The notes: generated by a model from the sequence alone, not told the origin. 38,903 nt of DNA from an uncultured Clostridia bacterium (GCA_946624325.1 CAMOSC010000005.1:1-38903); one strand, 5' to 3'; counted from the stretch's first letter, positions 29,126-37,037 are shown. A program made the numbers and translations.

Positions 29126-30601
29126 ATGAAATACATTATCGGTATTGACCAGAGCACGCAGGGGACAAAGGCGATGCTCTTTGATGAGGGCGGAAAGATC
29201 CTGCTGCGCACGGACAAAGCTCACGCACAGCTGATTGATGAGAAGGGCTGGGTAGAGCATGATCCGGAGGAGATTTACCGGAATACCGTGTCTGTGGTCG
29301 GGGAGCTCCTGGAAAAGAGCGGCATAGACCGGAATGCGGTCTGTGCCCTGGGTATCAGCAATCAGCGTGAGACCGCGCTTGCCTGGTACCGGGAGAGCGG
29401 AAAGCCGGTTTACAACGCGATTGTCTGGCAGTGCGCGCGCGGTGCCGCCATCGCGGACAGACTGGATGCGCAGGGCAAGGCGGAGCTGATCAAGGCCCGC
29501 ACGGGCCTGCAGCTTTCTCCGTATTTCTCCGCGGCAAAGCTTGCCTGGATTATGGAGAATGTGGAGGGCGTAAAGAAAAGCGCCGAACAGGGCGGCGTAT
29601 GCTGCGGAACGATCGACAGCTGGCTGGTGTACAAACTGACCGGCGGAAAGGAGTTCCGCACGGACTATTCCAATGCTTCGCGCACCCAGCTTTTCAATAT
29701 CTCCAGTCTTTCCTGGGATGAGGAAATCTGTGCGCTGTTCGGGATTCCCGTGTGCTGCATGGCCGAACTCACGGGGTCCGACGAATGCTTCGGCGAAACC
29801 GATTTTGAGGGTCTGCTGCCCCGCAAAATCCCGATCCACGGCGTGATGGGCGATTCCCATGCGGCGCTGTTCGGGCAGGGATGCCTGGAGAAGGGCATGA
29901 TGAAGTGCACTTATGGTACCGGTTCCTCCATTATGATGAATATCGGTGAGGCCCCCATCTTCTCCGATCTGGGCGTTGTGACGTCGCTGGCATGGAAGAC
30001 CCGCGGGAAGGTGCAGTATGTACTGGAGGGCAACATCAACTATACCGGCGCAGTGGTTACCTGGCTGAAGGACCAGATGGGGATGCTCGCATCCTCGGCA
30101 GAGTCCCGGGATGTAGCCATGAAAGCCAATCCGGCGGATCATACCTATCTGGTTCCGGCCTTCTCCGGCCTCGGGGCGCCTTACTGGCGCAGCGATGTCT
30201 CGGCGGCGCTGGTGGGCATGAGCAGGACCACCGGGAAGGCTGAGGTGGTAAAGGCCGGTCTGGAGAGCATTGCCTATCAGATCACGGATATCGTGAAGCT
30301 GATGGCGGAGGCAGCCGGAATCCGGGACCTGGAGCTTCGCGTGGACGGAGGCCCCACACGCAATGAGTGGCTGATGCAGTTCCAGAGCGACCTCTTAAAC
30401 TGCACGGTCCGCGTGCCTTCGGCCGAGGAGCTTTCGGGAATCGGCGCGGCGTACGCCGCGGGGCTTGGCGCAGGCCTGTGGGACGACGGCATTTTTGACG
30501 GTATGCGGTATACTTCCTTCACGCCTGAGATGGAAGATACGGTCCGCACGGAAAAGTACGGCGGCTGGAAAAAGGCCGTTGATATGGTTCTGAAAGCTTA
30601 A
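29126..30601 (+). CDS. FGGY family carbohydrate kinase (glycerol-kinase-like branch)
   Basis: ATG 29126 behind GAGGAAG is chosen; the 29072 start has no site. 491 residues. The ATPase signatures are present: G-I-D-Q-S-T-Q-G-T-K at the N terminus, GISNQRETALAWYRESGKPV, Y-F-S-A-A-K, Y-S-N-A-S-R-T-Q-L-F, M-G-D-S-H-A-A-L-F-G-Q, C-T-Y-G-T-G-S, and VDGGPTRNEWLMQFQ. The overall similarity is to glycerol kinase rather than xylulokinase, but the substrate-loop G-D-Q-Q is G-D-S-H, so the substrate probably is a ketose or polyol other than glycerol. It completes the isomerase-transketolase-kinase set. Confidence 0.85.
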   Translation: MKYIIGIDQSTQGTKAMLFDEGGKILLRTDKAHAQLIDEKGWVEHDPEEIYRNTVSVVGELLEKSGIDRNAVCALGISNQRETALAWYRESGKPVYNAIVWQCARGAAIADRLDAQGKAELIKARTGLQLSPYFSAAKLAWIMENVEGVKKSAEQGGVCCGTIDSWLVYKLTGGKEFRTDYSNASRTQLFNISSLSWDEEICALFGIPVCCMAELTGSDECFGETDFEGLLPRKIPIHGVMGDSHAALFGQGCLEKGMMKCTYGTGSSIMMNIGEAPIFSDLGVVTSLAWKTRGKVQYVLEGNINYTGAVVTWLKDQMGMLASSAESRDVAMKANPADHTYLVPAFSGLGAPYWRSDVSAALVGMSRTTGKAEVVKAGLESIAYQITDIVKLMAEAAGIRDLELRVDGGPTRNEWLMQFQSDLLNCTVRVPSAEELSGIGAAYAAGLGAGLWDDGIFDGMRYTSFTPEMEDTVRTEKYGGWKKAVDMVLKA

Positions 30602-30683
30602 AAGGAAACGTGTAAACGCTGATTGAGACAGTGTTCCTCCCGGGATCGCTGAGATAACCGGATGATGTCGGATGAAAAATATC

Positions 30684-30838
30684 GTTGCTGTTCAGAGCCA
30701 GACTCCAGAAATGGCGAAAAGCAGCCATTTCTGGAGTTGCGGCGTGCCCGCCGGATGCAAAGCTGCGGGAAATCATGGATTTCCGCCAGCGGAATCCATA
30801 ATTTTTCCACAGCTTTGCATCTGGCTCTGAACAGTAAC
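30684..30838 (+). repeat. Full palindromic repeat A5
   Basis: 155 bp from GTTGCTGTTCAGAGCCAG to CTGGCTCTGAACAGTAAC. Inside are the hairpins CCAGAAATGG...CCATTTCTGG and ATGGATTTCCGCC-AGC-GGAATCCAT, joined by CGTGCCCGCCGGATGCAAA. It ends 32 nt before the msrA start codon. It is one of the two cleanest copies. Confidence 0.9.
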
Positions 30839-30870
30839 CAAATTTCGACGCCAAAACACAGGAGGTGCGA

Positions 30871-31887
30871 ATGCTTCAGAAAACGATCTATCTTGCAGGA
30901 GGCTGTTATTGGGGCGTGCAGCGGTACATGGATGTAATCCGCGGCGTGCTGGAGACAGAAGTGGGTTTTGCAAATGGAGATACGGAAGCACCGACGTACG
31001 AACAGGTTAAACACGAGAACACGGGGCATGCGGAAACCGTCCGGGTGCTCTACGACGCGGACAGGCTGCCATTGGCCATCCTTCTGAAACTGTTTTTTGA
31101 AATTATCGACCCGGTCGCCGTGGATCATCAGGGTGAGGATTTCGGGCATCAGTACCGCACGGGCATCTACTGGACCGACCTTGCGGACGAAGCGGAGGTG
31201 CGTCATGCCCTTTCCCTTCTGGAAAAATCCGTGGGAAAGCCGCTGGCTGTGGAAGCCTGCGCATTGAAGCATTTTTATCCGGCCGAGGAGTACCACCAGA
31301 AGTACCTGGTCAAAAATCCGTCCGGATACTGCCATGTCAACCTGGAGGCAATCCGCCGGGCAGCGCTCACGGAAGTGCTGAGCCTGTATGACGAAAACGG
31401 AAATCCCGCGGGGAGCGCCATGATCCGCGGCTCGGAAACGCCGGAGGGCCTGTACCGCGGCGTGGCGGAGGTGGTGATCCGGCACAGGGACGGATCCCTT
31501 CTGCTCACAAGGAGGGATGAGCGCAAGCCCACCTTCCCGGGACGCCTGGAGGGCAGCGCCGGCGGTGCCGTGCAGTGCGGGGAGAGCTTTGAGGAGGCAG
31601 CCCGCCGCGAGGCGGAGGAGGAGACGGGCATTGTCTGCGGAGAACTGAAGCCCATGTACAATGTGCGCACCGGCGTGGCCTTCCACCAGGGCTTCCTTGC
31701 GGAGGTGGATACGAAAAAGGATGCCGTTAGGCTGCAGGAGGGGGAGACCACCGATTACCGTTGGGTAACGCCGGAGGAATTTCTGGAGATCGCGCCCGGC
31801 AAGGGCTATGCGGAGACGCTCTGGCGCCGGCAGGAGGAGAGCCTCCGCGCGGTGCTGGAGGGCGGTAAGAAAGAGAAAACCGATTAA
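30871..31887 (+). CDS. msrA: Peptide methionine sulfoxide reductase A fused to a Nudix hydrolase
   Basis: ATG 30871 is 5 nt after AGGAGG and is preferred to the GTG at 30865. 338 residues. Residues 1-160 are MsrA: catalytic G-G-C-Y-W-G (C12), T-G-H-A-E-T, D-H-Q-G-E-D-F-G-H-Q-Y-R, and Y-H-Q-K-Y-L...G-Y-C-H. Residues 195-330 are a Nudix domain, with the box G-AVQCG-E-SFEEAAR-RE-A-EE-E-T-G-I intact (232-254). MsrA repairs methionine-S-sulfoxide; the Nudix part would hydrolyse a nucleoside diphosphate derivative, possibly an oxidised nucleotide or isoprenoid-type pyrophosphate. The fusion suggests a joint oxidative-damage role (inference). A terminator follows the stop. Confidence 0.92.
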   Translation: MLQKTIYLAGGCYWGVQRYMDVIRGVLETEVGFANGDTEAPTYEQVKHENTGHAETVRVLYDADRLPLAILLKLFFEIIDPVAVDHQGEDFGHQYRTGIYWTDLADEAEVRHALSLLEKSVGKPLAVEACALKHFYPAEEYHQKYLVKNPSGYCHVNLEAIRRAALTEVLSLYDENGNPAGSAMIRGSETPEGLYRGVAEVVIRHRDGSLLLTRRDERKPTFPGRLEGSAGGAVQCGESFEEAARREAEEETGIVCGELKPMYNVRTGVAFHQGFLAEVDTKKDAVRLQEGETTDYRWVTPEEFLEIAPGKGYAETLWRRQEESLRAVLEGGKKEKTD

Positions 31888-31923
31888 AACCGGATCAGCC
31901 GGATCAATTGAAGAATGCGATCG

Positions 31924-31967
31924 AAGGCCGGAAATGGACAGCATAATGCCTGTTCATTTCCGGCCTT
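31924..31967. terminator. Bidirectional terminator between msrA-nudix and the Card1-like gene
   Basis: AAGGCCGGAAATGGACAG and CTGTTCATTTCCGGCCTT form an 18-bp stem with one mismatch. It serves two convergent genes. Confidence 0.8.
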
Positions 31968-31973
31968 GATCAG

Positions 31974-33233
31974 TTACAAGCTGTCAGGGTTCTCGATGCG
32001 GAAGGGCTTCAGATCGCGGTCGGTCACCGTGATCTGCATATCGGCCGCGCGGCGCAGATCTGTCTGGGACATGCCTTTGGCGGCCACGAGTATCATTTTT
32101 GCGTACTTCCCGCCAAATCTGCGGGTTACCGCGGACAGCTCGTAGAGCGCGTTTTTGCCGGGACGGCCAAGCTTGCAGGAGATGAAGGTGGGAACAAAGC
32201 CTTTCAGGGAAATCACGTCAATTTCGTTGAGTACATCCTCACCGGAGCGGCGGTGGATTACCCCGTCCCAGTCCAGGTGGACGCCGACCTTGCTGTTTGG
32301 CGCTTCTCTGCGGAGCAGCTGGTAAATATGGAGCTCCAGGATGCTTCCGGCCTCGGTGAGGCAGTTGAGAACGGTTTTGTTTGCACAGGTAAAAGTCAGC
32401 GTGCCTTTTCGGATTCTCAGGTTGCAAAAGAGTCTGAGTTCCTCGCCGTCCTTCAGAAAGGCGCGGAGGGCATCCTCCGTGAAGATGCGCTGCTTTTTCA
32501 GGGAATCGCGGATGAGCCCGGCTTCCAGGCGTATGGTCAGCGTACTGTCGGCCGGCGCCTTCTGAAGCAATCCGGACATGGCGGGCCAGCCCTCCTCATA
32601 CCGGGTAAAAAGCTGCCAGATGCGGTTGATCAGGCTTTCGGTCTCCCGGTTGTCGATACCCTTGATTTCCTTATGCATGCGGTAATTGATCACGCCTCCG
32701 CGCATACGGATCCACTTGTCCAGGTCCAGGTGCGCAGTTATCTTTTCTGCAATTTCGGGAAGTACGCCCGACAGCGGTTTGTTGAGCAGGATCAGCTGAT
32801 CCGATTCAACCCGGTAGAGGTGGAGCGGAAGGGAGAGTTCCTGCGCGAGCATACCGAAAGAGAGGGAGACAAGGGTATCACAGCCGGTTAAATCCGCAAA
32901 TACTTGATTCCCTGCGGAACATTCGGAAACCGCCGTCTCCCGGATGATCTCCAGAAGGGCGGGCAGCAGCTCCGGCTGACCGGATGGGTCCGGCTGACCT
33001 GCAGACCGTGTGTCCGGCCGGGCCGCGTTGCGGGAAGGGGCGGAAAGGGGCAGCTCATAAAAGCAGGTTTCCGTTACACCGCAGACATCCCTGAGAAAGC
33101 GTCCGGTATCCTGCCGCATGACGGCAAGATCCTCCCGGCTGCCGAAGAAAATCATTTTATCGATATGAAAATGCAGGGCGCTGATCAGATTTTCAACGTG
33201 TTCTCTGCTGAGATATTTCATCAGGACGATCAT
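31974..33233 (-). CDS. Card1/Can2-like (DUF1887) protein: CARF-like domain plus PD-(D/E)XK nuclease
   Basis: 419 residues, start at MIVLMKYLS behind AAAAGGAG. The N-terminal half has the CARF-type nucleotide-binding look, including NQVFADLTGCDTLVSLSFGM (compare the family D-x-T-G-G-x-K-x-M). The C-terminal half is a PD-(D/E)XK nuclease: G-S-I-L-E-L-H-I-Y, then V-L-N-E-I-D-V-I and F-I-S-C-K, with YELSAVTRRFGGKYAKMILV behind, as in DUF1887. Described relatives (Card1, Can2) are type III CRISPR accessory nucleases activated by cyclic tetra-adenylate and cut single-stranded DNA and RNA. No cas gene or array is in the window. It lies 39 bp behind the esterase gene and is probably co-transcribed with it. 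Confidence 0.78.
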   Translation of the reverse strand: MIVLMKYLSREHVENLISALHFHIDKMIFFGSREDLAVMRQDTGRFLRDVCGVTETCFYELPLSAPSRNAARPDTRSAGQPDPSGQPELLPALLEIIRETAVSECSAGNQVFADLTGCDTLVSLSFGMLAQELSLPLHLYRVESDQLILLNKPLSGVLPEIAEKITAHLDLDKWIRMRGGVINYRMHKEIKGIDNRETESLINRIWQLFTRYEEGWPAMSGLLQKAPADSTLTIRLEAGLIRDSLKKQRIFTEDALRAFLKDGEELRLFCNLRIRKGTLTFTCANKTVLNCLTEAGSILELHIYQLLRREAPNSKVGVHLDWDGVIHRRSGEDVLNEIDVISLKGFVPTFISCKLGRPGKNALYELSAVTRRFGGKYAKMILVAAKGMSQTDLRRAADMQITVTDRDLKPFRIENPDSL

Positions 33234-33272
33234 GGCGAAGCTCCTTTTGGCTGTTTGGGTATGCTGCCCGGA

Positions 33273-34898
33273 TCACATCCGGAACGGAAAGACCGGCAGC
33301 CCGGCGGCGTTTTTGACGTTTACTTCGTAATAAGGCGTGCAGGCGAAGGCCACATGCTCCGGCCTGACCGCTTTGCCGTCCGCGGATAGGCTTATGCGTA
33401 AGGTTTCATCGCGGATTTCGGCATGGATGGTGCCTTCGGGTGATACGGAGAGCAGGGAGAGCAGGTTTTCCTCAGGGGAGAGCTGCTCCGGAACATCGGG
33501 ATCGGAGAAGGAAGCGGCTTTTGCCTCCTCCGGGGTCAGGCCGCCGTTTTCGGGTGATGTCAGTGAAAGCCCGCGTGAATTCTTAAAAGAGATCACGGCA
33601 GTATCGCCGTCGTACGTCATCCGCTCTGCCCGCGGGGCATCACACAGAATATCCTGCCCGTACACATGTCCCAGGGCCAGCAGTCCCAGACGTTCTCCGG
33701 GTTTGCGCTTATGCTTGGGATGAATATCATTGTACATGCCCGCATCGCCAATGGATGCCATCCAGGTATCGTGCACTTCGTCGGCGGTGCGTTCCTGGGC
33801 AGCCCGGATTGCCGGGAAATTGTCGGCTTCATTCCCGAGCCACCGGTAGAACGGCGCAAGCTGTACGGTGAGGAAGAGAAGGGTCGGGTCCTCAAAGTCC
33901 GAGCGCCATTTCTGAATGAGCGCGTTCATGAGCGCGGTGTAGAGCTCCGGATGCGCTTCATCGCTGCATCCCTGGTACCAGAGGAAACCGCGGAGCGTGT
34001 AGGGCATGAGGTTTTTCAGCATGGTGTGATAAAGACCCGCCGGTCTCCAGGGATGTGTGGGCAGAATGGGCGGCATTTCGCCCTGCGGGAACATTTTTGC
34101 GGCTTCCTCCTGCTTCTTCCAGGATAAGCCGGGGTAGAGAATCTCATCGAAGGGCGTGGGATTTGCGGGATCCGAGAGCACGTTCTGCGGACCCTTCTTG
34201 GAGGCTTCAACGGCAGCATCCAGATCCGGTACGGATTTCAGCGCTTCTTTATATTCCGTGATCCAGACCTCTGCGCCTGCTTCACGGATGGTCTCCTCGG
34301 GAATCCAGCAGCAGGCCTTCGTGCCGCCCCAGTTGCAGCCGATCACGGCTATGGGGGAGGAAATCCCTTCCCGGAGTTTTCTCTCAAAGTAGTAGCTGAC
34401 AGCGGAGAAATAAACGATATTTTTTTCATCCAGACAGCGCCATTTTCCGAAGTTTGACAGATTTACGGCCTTTTCCATACCTTCCCAGGCAATTTCGGGA
34501 TAATCAAAGAAACGGATAGAGCGGAGGTCTTCCGGGGAGAGCCCGGCAAGCCCGGCCCGTTCCCTGTTCAGCTCCGCATCCGAATTCATGAGATATTCCA
34601 TGTTGGACTGACCGCCCGCAAGCCATACCTCACCGACTGCCACATCGATGATGCGTGCGCTGCTTTCCCCGTCCGTAACCGTCAGGATTTTGTCCAGCCC
34701 GGCTGCCAGAGGCGGAAGAACAGCCTGAAAATATCCGTCCTCAGCTGCGGTTGTACTGCATTCGGCTTCCGTTTTCCCGTCAAGATCCGCAAGGCAGACG
34801 TGTATGGCGGCAGAAGCAGCCGCCGTACCGAAAATCCGCACGGGCTTTCCCTGCTGGAGCATCATGTGATCGCTGAATACAAGCGGTAACTGAATCAT
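33273..34898 (-). CDS. Sialate O-acetylesterase family (SASA) hydrolase
   Basis: 541 residues from ATG 34898, behind AAGGAGGAAT. An N-terminal beta-sandwich (LPLVFSDHMMLQQGKPVRIF) is followed by an SGNH-type esterase core: the nucleophile Ser in W-L-A-G-G-Q-S-N-M-E, the oxyanion residues in I-G-C-N-W-G-G-T, Y-Q-G-C-S-D-E, and the catalytic pair D-I-H-P-K-H-K near residue 390. No signal peptide is present, so it acts on sugars inside the cell, removing O-acetyl groups from sialic acid or another glycan. It lies 24 bp behind the acidic membrane protein and 39 bp before the Card1-like gene, all on one strand. Confidence 0.88.
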   Translation of the reverse strand: MIQLPLVFSDHMMLQQGKPVRIFGTAAASAAIHVCLADLDGKTEAECSTTAAEDGYFQAVLPPLAAGLDKILTVTDGESSARIIDVAVGEVWLAGGQSNMEYLMNSDAELNRERAGLAGLSPEDLRSIRFFDYPEIAWEGMEKAVNLSNFGKWRCLDEKNIVYFSAVSYYFERKLREGISSPIAVIGCNWGGTKACCWIPEETIREAGAEVWITEYKEALKSVPDLDAAVEASKKGPQNVLSDPANPTPFDEILYPGLSWKKQEEAAKMFPQGEMPPILPTHPWRPAGLYHTMLKNLMPYTLRGFLWYQGCSDEAHPELYTALMNALIQKWRSDFEDPTLLFLTVQLAPFYRWLGNEADNFPAIRAAQERTADEVHDTWMASIGDAGMYNDIHPKHKRKPGERLGLLALGHVYGQDILCDAPRAERMTYDGDTAVISFKNSRGLSLTSPENGGLTPEEAKAASFSDPDVPEQLSPEENLLSLLSVSPEGTIHAEIRDETLRISLSADGKAVRPEHVAFACTPYYEVNVKNAAGLPVFPFRM

Positions 34899-34922
34899 GG
34901 TTCATTCCTCCTTAGATGGCTT

Positions 34923-36053
34923 TCAGGTGACATCGTGAGACGGTTTTGAAGGTCTGAAAATACGAATCAGGCCGATAAACAGGAAAAATGCGGCGGTACC
35001 TCCGTAGAAATACAGATACAGCGGATCCCGTATATTCATATTGAAATAAAACAGCCACAGAAGGGCAGCGGATACAGCCGCGAAGAAAAAGCAGCGGAAC
35101 CGTTTTCTGCGAAGGAAAATGCAGACCAGTCCGGTCAGCGCGAGAATCATCCAGACAACCGCAGGCAGCAGGGACAGCGGCAGCGGGATACGCTCAAGAA
35201 GCTGTTCGCTGAAAGTGCGCAGTGAAGAAAGGACCGTCTGTAACACATTTTCGGGTTTTGTACGTCCTTTATCTCCGGTCTGGCCGGAATGATTCCCGGT
35301 CTCCGCCTCAAATGAACGGTCTATGCCCGCTATATTTCCGGGATTTTCCTCCGGTTTGTGATCCGGATCCTCGCCGGAATACTCCACTACCATATCCGTC
35401 GCTGCGTCTGCCTCGGAAGATTCTTCCACTGCATCGGTTACGATCCGGACATTTACCTGCCTGTACGGAATCGTTCCTTCCGCTTTCACGGAGGGCTCTT
35501 TCGTGCCGTCTTCTTCAGTGTCGGATTCCGGAATTGATTCGGAAAAAGGCGCTTCGGATTCAAGGGCGCTTTCGGCCTCCGACGGGAAATCGGTAGTTTC
35601 GGGAATCTCTTCTTCGGAAGAACTTTCCCGGACAGGCCCGGCACCCGCTTCAACTGAGTATGTCTCGGTCTCCGCTTCTGCGGAGAATGTTTCGCTTTCG
35701 ACAGGGGTCTCGGTCTCTGTTTCCGCGGCAAAGGCTTCGCTTTCGAAACCGGTGCCGGTTTCCGTTTCTGTGACAAAGGCTTCGCTTTCGAAATAGATTT
35801 CGGTCTCTGTTTCCGGGGCGAATGCTTCGGTTTCGACAGCGGTCTCCGCTCCGAGCGTGCCGATCGGCGTTTTATTACCCGGGTTTCTCAGGGACGCAAG
35901 CAGAATTCCGACCCCAACTAACAGGGCGGACGCCGCGGCGAGCAGCCATCCACCGGTATGCCTGCCGGAAGCAGCCGGTTTGTCAGATGAAGAGGCGGAC
36001 GTCCGCCGCTTGTTTGGATCCTCCGGTTTGGATGGGAAAGGTAAGGAGCTCAT
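34923..36053 (-). CDS. Membrane protein with long Glu/Thr/Ser-rich external segment
   Basis: 376 residues. After a cytosolic basic Ser-rich start (1-33) comes one membrane helix (WLLAAASALLVGVGILLASL). Residues 56-270 are acidic and repetitive, with units like SEAFAAETETETPVESETFS. Three hydrophobic helices close the protein (LLPAVVWMILALTGLVCIFL, CFFFAAVSAALLWLFYF, LYFYGGTAAFFLFIGLIRIF) with basic RRKRFR between. I do not recognise a family. The acidic part would lie outside the membrane. It heads the minus-strand run with the esterase and the Card1-like gene, its start following AAGGAGGGCGTT. Confidence 0.75.
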   Translation of the reverse strand: MSSLPFPSKPEDPNKRRTSASSSDKPAASGRHTGGWLLAAASALLVGVGILLASLRNPGNKTPIGTLGAETAVETEAFAPETETEIYFESEAFVTETETGTGFESEAFAAETETETPVESETFSAEAETETYSVEAGAGPVRESSSEEEIPETTDFPSEAESALESEAPFSESIPESDTEEDGTKEPSVKAEGTIPYRQVNVRIVTDAVEESSEADAATDMVVEYSGEDPDHKPEENPGNIAGIDRSFEAETGNHSGQTGDKGRTKPENVLQTVLSSLRTFSEQLLERIPLPLSLLPAVVWMILALTGLVCIFLRRKRFRCFFFAAVSAALLWLFYFNMNIRDPLYLYFYGGTAAFFLFIGLIRIFRPSKPSHDVT

Positions 36054-36247
36054 AGCAACGCCCTCCTTGAAAAAACTCTGTAACCCGCATGCCCCGCAGC
36101 CCGATGCACCGATATGGCACCCATCAAGGCTTTTTCAGAGTAAAGTATACCATTTCCGATAATATGCGTCAACACGGGGAATTATCTGTACACAGAGCCG
36201 GTCATGCACCGGAAGAGGTACAAGCCTGAGTGACGGTTAAAATATCT
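36054..36247. other. Divergent intergenic region
   Basis: Contains the leader of the minus-strand membrane protein gene. TATACTTTACTCTG near 36137-36150 on the minus strand is a possible -10 area. No gene is seen. Confidence 0.35.
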
Positions 36248-36277
36248 TTTACAAACCCCGGTATTTCATGGTATATT
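36248..36277 (+). promoter_or_regulatory. Promoter abutting repeat A6
   Basis: TTTACA (36248-36253), 18-nt spacer and TATATT (36272-36277). Repeat A6 starts at the very next base, so the mRNA leader would be nearly all repeat. Confidence 0.5.
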
Positions 36278-36432
36278 GTTACTGTTCAGAACCGGGCGGC
36301 AATCTCATAAAAATCGCGGAATCCGCTGACGGAAATCCGCGATTTTCCTGGAATTGTCATCCGGCGGGCACGGTACAACTCCCGGAAAGGACCGCTTTTC
36401 GCTATTTCCGGAGTCCGGCTCTGAACAGTGAC
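36278..36432 (-). repeat. Full palindromic repeat A6 (reverse orientation)
   Basis: 155 bp from GTTACTGTTCAGAACCGG to CCGGCTCTGAACAGTGAC. The first hairpin is AAAATCGCGGAATCCGCTGA then CGGAAATCCGCGATTTT, followed by CATCCGGCGGGCAC and the CCGGAAA...TTTCCGG hairpin. It ends 26 nt before the next start codon. Confidence 0.85.
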
Positions 36433-36458
36433 GACATTTTTTATTTCGGAGGGAAGAT

Positions 36459-36779
36459 ATGATTACGGTGAATCTGTATTACACAGGAAAGGCAGGAGCA
36501 GCCAGAGCGTTTGCCGAAGAGATGGAATCATCCGGTACTGCGGATCAGATCCGGAAGGAGCCCGGCAATCTTCGATACGAGTATTTCCAGCCGCTGAACG
36601 ATCCGGAAACCATCCTGCTGATTGATTCGTGGACGGATCAGGCGGCAATTGATATCCATCATGCGTCTCCGATGATGACAAAGCTTGCCGGACTTCGGGA
36701 AAAATATGATCTCCACATGCATGCCGAGCGCTTTGTATCCGAGGATCTCGGTTCGGATGACCGGTTCATCAGGAAGTAG
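36459..36779 (+). CDS. Antibiotic biosynthesis monooxygenase (ABM/YgiN-like) protein
   Basis: 106 residues from ATG behind GGAGGGAAGAT. The ferredoxin-like ABM fold is recognisable: strand MITVNLYYTGKAG, then E-P-G-N-L-R-Y-E-Y-F-Q, ILLIDSWTDQAAIDIHHASP and a last strand Y-D-L-H-M-H-A-E-R-F. Relatives such as YgiN act on quinols or have no known substrate. It is a single-gene unit between repeats A6 and A7. Confidence 0.86.
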   Translation: MITVNLYYTGKAGAARAFAEEMESSGTADQIRKEPGNLRYEYFQPLNDPETILLIDSWTDQAAIDIHHASPMMTKLAGLREKYDLHMHAERFVSEDLGSDDRFIRK

Positions 36780-36810
36780 CGGACAGGGAACCGTTTTCGG
36801 TGCAAAATGC

Positions 36811-36969
36811 TTGTTACTGTTCACAGCCAGACTCCGGAAATGGCAGAAAGCAGCCATTTCTGGAGTTGTGGTGTGCCCGCCAGATGCAAATCAGCGGGAA
36901 TTCATGGATTTCCGCCGGCGGAATCCATGAATTTCCCACGGATTTGCGCCTGGCTCTGAACAGTAACAA
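36811..36969 (+). repeat. Full palindromic repeat A7
   Basis: From TTGTTACTGTTCACAGCCAG to CTGGCTCTGAACAGTAACAA, with hairpins CTCCGGAAATGGC...GCCATTTCTGGAG and CATGGATTTCCGCCGG then CGGAATCCATG. If the TT/AA are counted in the element, ATGC lies on both sides (36807-36810 and 36970-36973), a possible 4-bp target duplication. Confidence 0.9.
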
Positions 36970-36997
36970 ATGCCGGCAGGTACAACCAAAACATCTA

Positions 36998-37025
36998 TTG
37001 ACAAACATGCCTGCTGTGCTATAAT
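36998..37025 (+). promoter_or_regulatory. lon promoter
   Basis: TTGACA (36998-37003), 16-nt spacer and TATAAT (37020-37025), a consensus sigma-A promoter 12 bp before the CIRCE operator. Confidence 0.88.
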
Positions 37026-37037
37026 AGTATGGATTTG

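Noticed and set aside
25765-30601. Firm assignment of the cluster to D-apiose or sulfoquinovose degradation
   Set aside because: Enzyme types fit in outline, but no residue-level evidence for the sugar can be read from the sequence, so it is kept as a hypothesis.
32253-32891. 212-residue plus-strand ORF
   Set aside because: Antisense to the Card1-like gene, whose own frame has clear catalytic motifs.
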